Assembly (NCBI RefSeq): GCF_001704415.2 | Contig: NC_030821.1 | Location: 36,811,210 to 36,875,209 of the forward strand | From: Capra hircus | Lineage: Eukaryota > Chordata > Mammalia > Artiodactyla > Bovidae | Direction: 5' to 3' | Length of the DNA stretch: 64,000 nt | In this document: positions 1-10,589 of the stretch, piece by piece | Layout: each line of letters opens with the position of its first letter | How positions within the stretch are numbered: position 1 is the first letter of the stretch | The notes under the pieces: model-generated | The model's database searches: none | The model's input: the letters and a program-made list of their open reading frames with translations, nothing else | Told to the model about the DNA's origin: nothing | Position numbers and translations under genes: made by a program

Positions 1-702
1 ATTTTTTGGCCTGCCTTTCTCTCCTCCCTTCTTCCCGTCCCTTCACTCCCAGGCTAGAGGAGCAGAGGGAGCCTAACATCGGAGTGCTACCTTTTCTGGC
101 TGGCTACCCATCTGCGTCAATATGGTGTTGGCTTTGGCACCTTGGTGGTTGGACTCGAGACCATCTTTGGGCAGTTGAGATGATTTCTTTCTAATGGTTT
201 CTTGACCCACAAAGTCGGGAGTAGGTTATTCTTGCTTAGAGAGACCTCAACGTTTCAATGGGGAGTTTCGTTTTGGACATTTTTTAATGCCCTGCTCAGT
301 TCACAAGTAATTTTTTAAAAAAAGCACTAAATCATTTCCAAAGAAATGACTTTGCCAGTTGGCATGTCAGCTTGTGGGCCTAGAGCTGAACTCATGCTCT
401 CCAAGCCACACTTGTAGGGAGGAGGCAGACAAGTCAGTCAGCCCTCTGTTGTTTTGCATTACCTAAGAGCCAGCCCTTCCGCAGAGCAGTGTGTGTGAAA
501 GTGTTGAGAAACATTTGCAGTCTCTTTAGAACCTCATAAAGTTAATAGCTTTCCATGGAAGGGACTGTTGGAGTAGCAAGTCCAAGACAAACTGGATGAG
601 TAACTACCTATAGTAGAGATTAACTAGCTGGCTGGGAAAAGCCAAGATGAGTAAAGACCTACTTTTTCCATGGGATGTACCTATGTATTCCAAGGAGCAG
701 TA
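1..702. other. No gene recognised; unique sequence
   Basis: The stretch opens with a pyrimidine-rich tract and then runs as AT-rich sequence with stops in all frames. No splice-flanked exon, RNA gene or named repeat is recognisable. The first 62-codon open frame has no family resemblance and is treated as chance. Confidence 0.6.
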
Positions 703-756
703 ATCTCTGAATCTATTGCTCATAGACAAATCTCTGAATCTATTGCTTATAGACAA
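703..756. repeat. 27-bp tandem duplication
   Basis: Two adjacent 27-bp copies (703-729 and 730-756) differ at a single base, C at 721 versus T at 748. This looks like a local slippage duplication and not part of a dispersed element. Confidence 0.85.
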
Positions 757-1828
757 AACTCATAAAAGTTTTGTTGACTGAATAGATGAATGCCTAATGT
801 GTATATCACAAAGGCTTTTATAAAAACTTTTCTTGGAAGGCCCTTTTCCCAACATAAATATATTTGTTCTTAATTTGCTCAACAGATATTGTAAGAAACT
901 TTTAGGTTCTAAGCATTGTATTCTGGATAGATACAAATAAATCAGGGTTCACATGTTCAAGGAATTTACAACCTAGTAAGGAAGACAGATAAGTGACAAG
1001 TTGAAACAGAAGGTGCTAAAGGCGAGCACAGAGTGTAATGGGAGGTCATCGGGATAGCTGTGGTCGGGGCTGGGGAAGCCCAGAGCTGGCAAATCAAGGC
1101 AAGGGTCCAACAGTTAAAAGAAACAAATAGGATATCAACTAGAATTCAGTTGAAGAGTTACTGAGTAAAATGATAAAAAAATACCATCATTTATTGAGTC
1201 TCCTTTCAGTTTAGGGTCTTTTTATATACATTATCTGAAATTCGGAGGTTATATTAAATAATCTCTAAGGTGTCATTGCGCTTTTAACATTTAAATTCCA
1301 TAATTATCAGCCCATTTTGACAAACAGTTATTGAGGAGATATGATGTGCTAAACTGCTAAACTTGCTGCAGAGTACTGGAGGAATTAAGATGAAAGAAGA
1401 GAAAGAAATAATCCATTCATTTAAGATGCTTACACTCTTGAGGAGACGATTGATGGCTTCAATATAACGGAACAAATAATTCCCTCTGCTTCTGAGCTTT
1501 CAGCTACTATCATTGTCCTTCCCAAGAGTGAGCAGAGATTCTCTTAGTAAAGACATTTAATTCTACCTGCCACCAACAGATGGAGCAGGTGGTTACATCA
1601 GCCAGACATGTTGCATTGCATTTGAGAGCTAGTGAATGAGGGAGCTTTGAAAACCTAAGTAAGAAAATGAGCATTTGTATGCCAGAGTAACATGGGAATT
1701 GAAAGTAAGGATCATTTTGTTCCACACGGATGGTGATGGGACATAGGAGGTGCTGTGGAGTGGGTCAGAGATGCTACTGAGGGAAGTTTAATAGAGCATT
1801 AATGTGTCAGTTAAAGTTTGAAGCAGGT
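757..1828. other. Unique sequence with decayed repeat fragments
   Basis: No gene is seen. About 885-1080 resembles a mammal-wide dispersed repeat ('caacagatatt...', then a segment about added sequence length and counts typical of such copies), and 1190-1280 resembles a minus-strand MIR core. Both are too decayed to assign firmly. The remainder is AT-rich and uninformative. Confidence 0.45.
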
Positions 1829-1841
1829 ATATTAGTTGGGA

Positions 1842-2044
1842 GGAATTGGGGCTTCCCTGGTGGCCTAGACCATAAAGAATCTGCCTGCAGTGCAGGAGAC
1901 CTGGGATCGAAAGGGAACGTCTACCAACTCCAGTATTCTGGCCTGGAAATTCCATGGACAGAGGAGCCTGGCAGGCTACATACAGTCCATGGGTCACAAA
2001 GAGTCAGACGTGACTGAGTGACTTTCTCTTTCACTTTTTCTTTC
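1842..2044 (+). mobile_element. Bov-tA SINE
   Basis: A tRNA-like head (cttccctggtggcc) is followed by the Bov-A body and ends in a tctctttcac-type tail. It is flanked by a 13-bp target duplication with one mismatch, 1829-1841 and 2045-2057. This is a ruminant SINE mobilised by the BovB LINE. Confidence 0.93.
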
Positions 2045-2057
2045 ATACTAGTTGGGA

Positions 2058-4384
2058 TGGCTTCAGTTACAAAATACAGATTACCCAAAGATGGATTTGG
2101 GTAAGAAATGTAATGAAGATAGATTTGATAAGAAATGCAATTATTATTCCACATAATACAAATTGCAGGAGCAGGGAAATTCCAGGTTTAATGCAATGGC
2201 TCAAAGTAGCATTGAGAATGCAATCTCTTTCTTTCTTTTGTGCTTGGTCTTTTTCTCAGGATATTGGTTTCTGGTCTTTAGCTTTCTCCCTCATGATTGC
2301 AAGATGGCTGCTTAATCCCTCAGCATTTTTTAAAACAACAGTATCTTAAAAAAAACTGAAAGGGGGCAGCTTTTCTCAAAATCCGTTTAATCAGAGAGAA
2401 GAGCCGTGTTTTTCTTGCCCTGTTTCCTCTGTTTCTTACCCAGTCTCAGCAAACTTCTCTTCAGTTTGCAGTGGCCACGACTGGCGCTCCAAACGCAAGG
2501 GAGGCTGGGAGAATACGTACCTGGTGTTTTCAGTCTCCATGTCGGATGGCAGATTCTGTCTGCTGGGAGGAGGTGTGTGTGTGAGGGAGGAAGCAGGGAA
2601 TGGTGTGGATGCCAGGTAAGCTTCCAACACTGTCTTCAAAACAGGAAAAAAAGAAGTGGAGAGTTATTAATGGATCTCCAACTCAGGCCCTGGCACAGCC
2701 TTTTGCTTTCAGAATTATAGGCATTCAATTGATATTTGTTGATTGTGGGATTATTGTCATAGAAATGGAAAATCAATGTTAAGTCCTGCAACTGAGTAGT
2801 AAAATCAGTTATTCTTTCCAAGCCATGACTTGATGAAAAAAAAATTTTTAATTTTGTCACTTGAATGGGTGACTGTTGATATTTCTACTAGGTTGCTAAA
2901 TTAAATACTAATTCAACATCAAGAGAGATAGTGGTGTTTTTTTTTTTTTAATGCCTAATTTAGCAACAGTTATATAATTTAAAAGCAAATCAGGGAAAAA
3001 TCTGTATTCAATGGAAAAAGACCACATCGTAAGAATTGAAATTTACTAAAAATACCATGTGTGGGGCTCTAATGAAAAAAACAGAGTGTAAGATGGCCCC
3101 AGGGCTATGGAAAAAATTTAATATGTCCTAATGATATACTTAGTGTCTGTTGTTTACACATGGAAACTCACAACAAGGAAGCAAAATTAGGACACCAAAT
3201 TAGGACATTAAAAAAAATCAACTCTGTGTACAAACAGATATCAACATTTTTTAAAGCTTCCTTTATAAAGAAATGATCCTCCAATTAAAAAAAAATTCCT
3301 TTGCCTTTCTCACAAGTATAAATAGAACAAAAAGCCAAAAAGTTGTCTTCTGACTTTAACAACAAGAACATTAAATAGAGAATGAAAGAAGGCACAAGTC
3401 ATTGTGTTGGTGGGTTGTAGATTATTTTAAATAATTCATATGAAATAATGCAGATAGACTGCAAAATTAGTCTGAGCATGTCAAACACACTGATCCTTTG
3501 AAATGACTTCTCACCATGTCTTTTTAAGCCAGCTAAACCCTTTTGCAGAATTGTGAGAGCTTGTCTGGAGAACAGAAAGCATTAAAGATGAATAAAATAT
3601 ATGGGGTTATTTCCCATTGCTCTTTCCTGGAAGCAGTTGCTCCATTTTTAAATGACTGGGACTATTTAGCTCTAACCACAATGTATTTCCAGTGGAGGGT
3701 TTTTTTTTTTTTTCCTTCATCTAGAGTTTTATTCTTTTGCTCCACTCCACCCTAATTTTCTTCTCATGAATGCAAAGGCATGTTATAACTCAGGAAAAGG
3801 GGCTGCAAAGTATCATAGGTGGTTGATTCATCTTTAAATCTTTCATGGGGTTTGCTGTGATGTGTCAAGCAAGGTACCACATTTCTGCTGTAAAGTCTTC
3901 TTTCCATCTAGACTAGATTCACAATCTTTCTGAAGTTGTTAGATACTTTGGTTGACCAGTTTTCTAACACCACTTGGAGTTCCTGTATTTGTACAAGTCC
4001 TTGGAGATAATGATGCAATTTCTGCCCTTTTTTCAGTGTCTAATAAGACCTGATGCAGTGTTCTTCCTCAGGAGTCCAGGTTAGAGTTACAGAGGGAGCT
4101 TTTACCTACCCCCAGGCATCTACTTGCCTTAGTGCACAAAATCAGAAGCTCTACAGTTGGGCTTGTCAAAAACATACCTGAAAATTCTTTTTTTTTTGAG
4201 TTATTCTGATGTATAGATCTGGTTCAAACCATCAGACTATTGGAAATCATAAATTTACTCTCAAAAAAAAAAAAAAAAAGAGAGAGAGAAAACAAAAAGA
4301 AAAGAAATAGCAAAACAAAGGCTACATAGACAACCCTTGAACCTGATTAGAGGGATAGCTAACCAATATGGCAAAACTGGGAAC
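2058..4384. other. No gene recognised; AT-rich with a GC-richer patch
   Basis: About 2440-2640 is richer in G and C than its surroundings and contains a donor-like CAG/GTAAGC at about 2613. The 104-codon open frame over it has no recognisable domain. About 2690-2770 resembles the 3' end of an L2/MIR repeat. The rest is unique and AT-rich with several A or T runs (2940, 3290, 3700). Confidence 0.5.
4263..4290. repeat. Poly-A followed by (GA)n
   Basis: A 17-base A run passes directly into about five GA units. This is simple low-complexity DNA, possibly a decayed retroposon tail, but no element body is recognisable next to it. Confidence 0.8.
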
Positions 4385-4625
4385 TGGCAGAGTATCACGG
4401 TCAAGAGACCAACTCTTTGGATTCAAATTTCTGCTCTGCTGTGTGACCTACATCAAATTAAGTCACCACTCTGAACCTAAGTTTATTCCCCTTATAATCA
4501 GTATAATAATAATGCCTGTAGTATTTTAGGGATTTAATTATGTATTACATATAAGATTAAAAACTTATAAAGTATTTGCTGATACATCAACATAAAACAG
4601 TTATTCAGACAATGTCAACTCTTTA
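4385..4625 (+). mobile_element. MIR SINE fragment
   Basis: The order of segments follows MIR: a tRNA-like start with 'caaatttctgctctgctgtg', the central core around 'aagtcaccactctgaacc', then 'aataataatgcctgtag' and the decayed 3' part. It is highly diverged, as expected of an ancient mammalian SINE. Confidence 0.75.
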
Positions 4626-4877
4626 TTATCTCAGGCTGCTCAGGGGCTCAGATTAGAAGTTAATATCTTTGATTTTAAAAATGAAAACATGAGTAATTAT
4701 AAATAAAAGCATTTTTGTTTAATGGATAGACTATTTTAAAGCCTGAGATCCATAGTGGGATTTTGTTTTAGGTCCTAGGTATTATAAATTTTGGCTCCAT
4801 ATTTAATTTAATTATATTAGCATTTAGAATGCCAGAGCCCCTTTTAATTGTATTGGTAAAACCGTAAGGTATTATAA

Positions 4878-4994
4878 GGAGAAGGCCATGGCAACCCACT
4901 CCAGTACTCTTGCCTGGAAAATCCCAAGCTTAGAGGAGCCTGGTAGGCTGCAGTCCATGGGATCACAAAGAGTCGGACATGACTGAAGCGACTT

Positions 4995-5039
<45 letters not shown>
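4878..5039 (+). mobile_element. Bov-A2-derived monomer with AGC tail
   Basis: The element begins 'ggagaaggccatggcaaccc' like the first Bov-A2 unit, but ends with the 'actgaagcgacttagcagc' tail of the second unit, so it is a single unit where the family is normally a dimer. A perfect 12-bp target duplication (aaggtattataa) flanks it at 4866-4877 and 5040-5051, which shows that this form is what inserted or that it contracted within the flanks afterwards. Confidence 0.93.
4995..5039 (+). repeat. (AGC)15 microsatellite
   Basis: Fifteen uninterrupted AGC triplets form the tail of the Bov-A2 copy. Tails of this SINE family seed AGC microsatellites in pecoran ruminants, and an uninterrupted tract of this length is likely to vary in length between individuals. 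Confidence 0.95.
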
Positions 5040-5043
<4 letters not shown>

Positions 5044-5051
5044 TATTATAA

Positions 5052-5670
5052 AATGACATCTAGAAATTGCTGTTTTGATTAATTAAAGATGTTTTGTTTT
5101 TTTTTCTGGTGGGTCACGAATAGTTTGGGCTGCACCATCCAACAAAAAGATTAAGAATGCATTTAGTGCTTCAACAAGAAGGCAGGAGAATAAAATGGCA
5201 ATTCTTAAAATTTGGGGAAATATTTCAAAACAAGCATTCAGTAGTCATCATAAAGTTAGATAATCTTAGTTCCTATTTTGTGCTTTAGAGGTGTTTTAAG
5301 TTACAAATGGGAGTGGGGCACAATAATCTTTAATAATCTTTTCAGTGCTTGAGAGTATCTTGTTCTTAGTCTGGTTCTGAGTCAAACTCCCTTCTGGGGA
5401 TGTGAGAATTCCACGTGAGTGATTTCTTTAGACAATGCCCTCTCAGTAATGCCATTTCAAGGTGAGGTCAGTAGAAATACTGTAACAAAAATGTTTGCTC
5501 TTATCCCTACATGTATGGCATAGACATTGAGCCATCTAGTTCATCCAAGAGACAGGAATCATCTGATACATAAGTTCTCCTTCAGTAGCTCTGGTTTACT
5601 GTTAGACAGCTTTGCTAACTTTATAATAGACTGTAAGGTCCACATACAACAGGACCAGGTGGACTCCACG
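5052..5670. other. No gene recognised
   Basis: Unique AT-rich sequence with no open frame of note, no RNA gene and no recognisable dispersed repeat. Confidence 0.6.
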
Positions 5671-5683
5671 GTTCTTAGTATCA

Positions 5684-5838
5684 GTAGTTGTGGCTTGCAA
5701 TTTCTAGAGTGCAGACTCAGTGGTTGTGCTGCATGGGCTTGGATGTTCTGAGGCATGTGGAGTCTTCCCAGACCAGAAATAGAACCCACGTCCTCTGCAT
5801 TGGTAGAGTCTTATCCACTGCACCACCTGGGAAGTCCA
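5684..5838 (-). mobile_element. CHR-type tRNA SINE
   Basis: Read on the minus strand it starts 'tggacttcccaggtggtgca', the conserved head of cetartiodactyl tRNA-Glu-like SINEs, followed by the 'ccacatgcctcag' body. A 13-bp target duplication with one mismatch lies at 5671-5683 and 5839-5851. Confidence 0.85.
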
Positions 5839-5894
5839 GTTCCTAGTATCAATATCAGCAATGAATGCATTCCAGAATTTTAGAATTGTGAAGC

Positions 5895-6048
5895 GTCTTA
5901 TGGTGAGACAAAAAATAGTCCCTTGAAGATGTTCACATATGAATATGTTAACCTGACAAGGTGGAAGGGACTTTACAACTTTAATTAAATTAAGGATCCT
6001 GAAATGAGGAAATGATGCTGGATTGTTGGGTGGGCCTAATCTAATCAT
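5895..6048 (+). mobile_element. MLT1 LTR, left part
   Basis: The sequence around 'tggaagggactttacaactt' and 'gggtgggcctaatctaatca' matches the upstream part of mammalian MLT1 (MaLR) LTRs. It continues at 6279 after an inserted SINE. Confidence 0.75.
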
Positions 6049-6269
6049 GGTGGTGCTTTAGTCACCAAGTCATATCTGACTCTTGCAACCGCATGGACTG
6101 TAGCCCCCCAGGCTCCTCGGTCCATGGGATTTTCAAGGCAAGAATAGGTTGCCATTTATTTCTCCAGGGCATCTTCCTGACCCAGGGATTGAACCCGTGT
6201 CTTCTACACTGCAGGCAGCCTCTTGCATTGCAGGTGGATTCTTTACCACTGAGCCACCAGGAAAGCCTG
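6049..6269 (-). mobile_element. Bov-tA SINE inserted in an MLT1 LTR
   Basis: On the minus strand it carries the tRNA-like head at the right end (gagccaccaggaaagcc complement) and the Bov-A body. A perfect 9-bp target duplication, tctaatcat, sits at 6040-6048 and 6270-6278. The left copy is part of the MLT1 sequence, so the order of insertion is plain. Confidence 0.93.
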
Positions 6270-6278
6270 TCTAATCAT

Positions 6279-6595
6279 AAAGAGCCATAAGTGAAAGGCA
6301 AGAGGATCAAAGTGGGTAGAAGGAATTGTGACAGTATAAGCGGAGATTGGAGTGATGGAGCCAGGAGCCAAGTAATGCCAGCATCTTCTAAAACCTGATA
6401 GAAGCAAGAAACTGATTCTCCCCTGGAATCTCTAAAAGAAACCAGCCCTGATGATATGTAGATTTTAGCCCTATAAGACTCAATTTCAAACTTGTGACCT
6501 CCAGAACCATGTGATATAAATTCGTGGGATTTTTAAGCCACCAACTTGTGGTAATACATTACAGCAATTATACGCAAGTAATACTGACGTCATAG
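6279..6595 (+). mobile_element. MLT1 LTR, right part
   Basis: Continuation of the LTR after the SINE. The stretch 'ttaagccaccaacttgtggt' followed by a 'ttacagcaattatacg' remnant corresponds to the well-known 3' end of MLT1 LTRs. No internal MaLR gag-like sequence is attached. Confidence 0.78.
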
Positions 6596-6632
6596 AATCA
6601 TCACATTCCATTTTAAAAAATTGTTTGTTGTT

Positions 6633-6934
6633 GCACTGGGTCTTCATCGCTGTACTCGGTCTTTCTCTAGTTGCAGTGAGCGGTGGTTAGTCTTCCTTGC
6701 AGTGGACAGACTTCTCATTGTGGTGGCTTTTCTTATTCTGGAGCACAGGCTTCAGCAGTTGCAGCGCCTGGGCTCATTATTTGCAGCTCCTGGGCTCTAG
6801 AGCCAGGCTCAGTAGTTGTGGTGCAGGGGCTTAGCTGCTCCATCACACGTGCAATCTTCCCAGATCAGGGATCAAACCTGAGTCCCCTGTATTGGCAGGT
6901 AGACTCTTATCCACTGCACCACCAGGAAAGTCCC
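6633..6934 (-). mobile_element. CHR-type tRNA SINE, long copy
   Basis: The minus strand reads from a 'gggactttcctggtggtgca' head through an anticodon-loop-like tRNA section into a roughly 300-bp body that ends near 'aacaac' repeats. It is longer than most copies here. Confidence 0.82.
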
Positions 6935-6954
6935 TTTTTTTTTTTTTTTTTTTT
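6935..6954. repeat. (T)20 tract
   Basis: A 20-base T run lies against the head of the neighbouring minus-strand SINE. It is therefore on the wrong side to be that SINE's tail and may be a pre-existing A-rich target. Confidence 0.85.
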
Positions 6955-7790
6955 CATTGAGTGATATAAGGCCCAGAGAGCTTGGTCATTCACTCCTGTA
7001 ACAATTTATTGAACTTGAACTTCTAGCATGTGCCAGGCACTGTGAGCAACAAGGCATATAATCCATGCTATGCCTTTCTGAACTTTTCTCCCAGGACCCT
7101 GGGGTTTAGACTCTGGAGTGGAGAGACCCCCCCAAAAAAAAGATAGTTGGAGTTGATGAATACTGATGATAGTAGGTCTGAACCCCAGAATTGTACTCTT
7201 TCTATTCCTTCCAAGGACTTGGAAATTTGCTTTTCTTTTGATTTTTTGAACTGCCTAGGACATACAAATTCCTTCATCTACACAAGCTGGCTAGAGTGTG
7301 TTTCTGTGGCTTTTATGCCCACTCTAATATGTTACCTAAATAAATAGCTGACAGTCGTGTCCTCTGATTATATCAAAGGTCTGTTGATAGTGTTTTAAGA
7401 CCAACAATTTACTTTTAGCAAGCTCACTTGATTCTGCAGAAATAGTCTAAAGGCCATCAGTCCACTGATGTTTCATCCCCAAGAAGCTAAATTCACATCC
7501 TAATCTCAGTATTTGAGAAATATTTTTCTCTATGTGGAAAGAAAAATATGAACCACAGACTGAATTTGCAGTTCTCTAATGTCTGAGCTGCTCAAGTGTA
7601 TTATGGAAAGAGTAGTTTGATTGTAAATATGAATTTCATAATAATTTCAAGAATATTATATACCACCAGCAAGTAAGAAAATTACCATTGCTGGATAACC
7701 TCTAAAAAACTAGCCATGGAAGGGATGATGGCAGCTGTATAATGGCTTGAGTAAGTAGCTATCATCCTCCTTGAGGAATAGCAAGTTCTT
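6955..7790. other. No gene recognised
   Basis: Unique sequence. About 6975-7065 ('cacttgaacttctagcatgtgcc'-type words) resembles the start of a mammal-wide dispersed repeat. The 69- and 66-codon open frames overlap each other on opposite strands and have no recognisable features. Confidence 0.5.
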
Positions 7791-7801
7791 CAATAAAGAG
7801 A

Positions 7802-8008
7802 GAGCTTCCCAGGTGGCACAATTTGTAAAGAATCTGCCTGCCAGTGAAGGAGATGCAGATTCGATCCCTGGATAGGGAAGGTCCCCTGAAGTAGGAAATG
7901 GCAACCCACTCCAGTATTCTCGCCTGGGAAATCCCATGCACAGAAGAGCCTAGCAGGTTATAGTCCTTGGGGTCACAAAGAGTGGACACAACTAAGTATG
8001 CATGTATG
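7802..8008 (+). mobile_element. Bov-tA SINE
   Basis: It has the tRNA-like head 'gcttcccaggtggcacaatt', an A/B-box-like 'gattcgatccctgg', then the Bov-A body. An approximate target duplication caa(t/c)aaagaga lies at 7791-7801 and 8009-8019. Confidence 0.92.
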
Positions 8009-8237
8009 CAACAAAGAGAAGGGATAAGTTGGAAAGCAGAGGTAACTGCCTACAGGGATTAAGGTCTATCAGGTGTAGCCTAATGATTTCATGCATAGAC
8101 GCTTGATGAATCTGGTTCTAGACACCCTGAGAATTTCACTGTGTCTCCCCTTAGAGAGCTTGCCAGGCTCTGATGATAGCAAGATTCAACAGGTTGGTTA
8201 CGTGATTGAAGTTGAAAGCCAGGTTCCACCCTTTGAG

Positions 8238-8974
8238 TTGCCTCTGTTGTCCCCTTCTCCTCCTGCCTTCAATCTTTCCCAGCATCAGGGTCTTTTCCAA
8301 TGAGTCAGTTCTTTGCATCAGGTGGCCAAAATATTGGAGTTTCAGTTTCATCTTCAGTCCTTCCATGAATATTCAGGACTGAGTTCCTTTAGGATTGATC
8401 TCCTTGAAGTCCAAGAGACTCTCAAGAGTCTTCTCCAACACCACAGTTCAAAAGCACAATTCTTCAGCACTCAGCTTTCTTTATAGTCCAACTCTCACAT
8501 CCATACATGACTACTGGAAAAACCATTGCTTTGACTAGACGGACCTTTGTTGGCAAATTAACGTCTCTGCTTTTTAATATGCTGTCTAGCTTGGTCATAG
8601 CTTTTCTTTCAAGGAGCAAGAGTCTTTTAATTTCATGGCTGCAGTCATCATCTGCAGTGATTTTGGAGCCCCCCAAAACTAAAGTCTGTCACTGATTCCA
8701 TTGTTTCCCCATCTATTTGCCATGAAATAATAGGACCAGATGCCATGACCTTAGTTTTTTGAATGTTGAGTTTTAAGCCAGCTTTTTCATTTTCCTCTTT
8801 CACTTTCATCAAGAGGCTCTTTAATTCTTCTTCGCTTTCTGCCATAGGGGTGGTATCATCTGCATATCTGAAGTTATTAATATTTCTCAATCTTGATTCC
8901 AGCTTGTGCTTCGTCCAGCCTGGCATTTTGCATGATGTACTCTGCATATAAGTTAAACAAGCAGGGTGACAAGA
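8238..8974 (-). mobile_element. BovB LINE fragment, both ends missing
   Basis: The minus strand matches the BovB reverse-transcriptase 3' half and the C-terminal region: a YADDT motif lies at about 8854-8868, followed by the conserved block that reads KVRLVKAM and MYGCESWT at about 8479-8550. It stops short of the usual BovB 3' terminus (the cagtcgctcag end is absent), which is unusual because LINE copies are normally 5'-truncated only. A later deletion or rearrangement at about 8237 is the simplest explanation. Confidence 0.88.
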
Positions 8975-9317
8975 TGCTTCCCAGGCTCAATATCATGGTG
9001 AAGAGGGAGACAGAGTCCTTGACTTCATGGAGTTCACAATTATGCTGAGCCTGCTATCCTTCCAAAATGGAGAAAAACCACTCATACAGGGACAGAAAGG
9101 CAATGAACCATTATCCCTACCCAAGAACCAAAGATCAGATGGGTACAGTGGGTGTAACCTGGTTGACATTGGTTCTGGGCAGCCTGGAGGTGTGATTCCT
9201 GCAGGGCTGTGGCACCTTCATTAGTGCTTCTGCTCTGAGTTCCCTGACCCATTATGCTACAATTACACCCAACAAAACGGCCCTCTTATGGAAATGATGG
9301 GACTTCTTCCACCTGCA
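8975..9317. other. No gene recognised
   Basis: Unique sequence between a BovB fragment and a SINE. A 65-codon open frame has no recognisable motif. Confidence 0.5.
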
Positions 9318-9499
9318 CTACAGAAGATGCAGGAGATGTGAGTTTAATCCCTGCATCAGGAAGATGCCCTGGAGGAGGGCGTGGCTACGCCCTCCAGTAT
9401 TCTTGCCTGGAAAATTCCGTGGACAGAGAAGCCTGGCGGGTTTCAGTCCATAGAGTCGCAAAGAGTCGGACATGACTGAAGTGACTAAGCACACACACA
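9318..9499 (+). mobile_element. Bov-tA SINE, head diverged
   Basis: The tRNA-like head is badly decayed, but the Bov-A body from 'ggaagatgccctgg' to 'cggacatgactgaagtgac' is clear. It ends in a short (AC)n run at 9491-9502. Confidence 0.85.
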
Positions 9500-9541
9500 C
9501 AGCCTCATTCAGTCACATGAACTCACACTCTACCTAGCCCA

Positions 9542-9562
9542 CCCCCCCCCCCCCCCCCCCCC
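9542..9562. repeat. (C)21 homopolymer
   Basis: Twenty-one uninterrupted C residues. Long poly-C is rare in mammals, unstable, and often misread in sequencing, so the exact count should be treated with caution. Confidence 0.85.
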
Positions 9563-9649
9563 GTCCCCTGAGACCAAAATAAAGCCGAATGTTTCCCATC
9601 CTGGTCTACCATCCATCCACTCGGGGTGTGTTAGACCCACCTGCGTATG

Positions 9650-9718
9650 CTGTTGCTAAGTCGCTTCAGTCGTGTCCGACCCTGTGCAACCCCATAGACG
9701 GCAGCTTACCAGGCAGCC
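9650..9718 (-). mobile_element. Bov-A fragment
   Basis: The minus strand carries only the 3' part of the Bov-A unit, corresponding to 'gtcgcttcagtcgtgtccga' on the plus strand. The tRNA-like head is absent. Confidence 0.8.
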
Positions 9719-10235
9719 TTAGGTTAACTTTCTGAAGAAGCTGAGAAGCAACCAATCAAAAGGCTATTTATTTCACTCCCTTTCTGGAAACGAATGACAG
9801 TTTTGGGAAGCATGGTGATGATTCTCAGTGGGTTCCTGGCAGCAGGCATGAGCTCTGTGATGTGGGGCCTCTTTCCACCAAGGTGGGAAGGCAGAGGTCC
9901 CTGTTGCAGTTCTGTGTGCTCCCACATGAGAAGGAGTGTTGGCAGTTCAGGACTTTGAACATCAAGGAGGAACACCGCTGCACACTGAATCCAGCAGTCA
10001 GCACCTTGGGCTGGGCAGAGATGCCCCAGTCCTGGATGCTACCTAGCAGAGTGCACTTCTTGGCTCCTCACCAAGAGAGGGAGTGGGAAGGACTCTACAG
10101 TAGCTGTTGATGAGCCGCTTCTTTATGCCCAGGAGTGGTTTGAAATGAAACACATAGTTTTTCTGTGTTCTTGGAGTAGCTTAAGCAGGACTGATTGTGT
10201 AGGGAGTAAAAACATCATCTGGGAATTCATGTTGC
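9719..10235. other. No gene recognised; moderately GC-rich
   Basis: This segment is less AT-rich than its surroundings and holds overlapping 82- and 83-codon open frames on opposite strands. Neither shows a domain, signal peptide or splice context. No named repeat is recognised. Confidence 0.45.
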
Positions 10236-10338
10236 TTCATTATGACATGTGGGATCTTAGTTCTCCAGCCAGGGATCAAACCTGTACCCCTGCAATGGAA
10301 GCTCAGAGTCTTAACCACTGGACTGCCAGGGAAGTTCC
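10236..10338 (-). mobile_element. CHR-type tRNA SINE
   Basis: The minus strand begins 'ggaacttccctggcagtcca' and passes through the tRNA-like section to 'gatcccacatgtcata'. It appears to lie within a plus-strand MIR remnant that continues at 10355-10440. Confidence 0.82.
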
Positions 10339-10589
10339 AATCCTGAATGAATTGTGTGGTCTCTCTGAGACCCAGTTTTCTTACCTGTGAAATTGAAATA
10401 CTGACATCTTATAGGTGGTCAATAATTAATGTATGTTAAGCAGTGTCTGGGGCCAAGTCGACTTTCATTATGTGTTCACACCTTTTTCCTTCTAAAGCGA
10501 GCATGACTGACTACTTCCTTTTGCTCCTTTATCTCTGGGAGAAAGCATTATATGTCTTTGAGGGTTACAGTGCCCTTTCCATGCATCAT

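Noticed and set aside
4995..5039. AGC repeats as a polyglutamine or polyleucine coding tract
   Set aside because: The tract is the tail of a Bov-A2 SINE. The 71-codon frame with a Leu run is antisense to the SINE.
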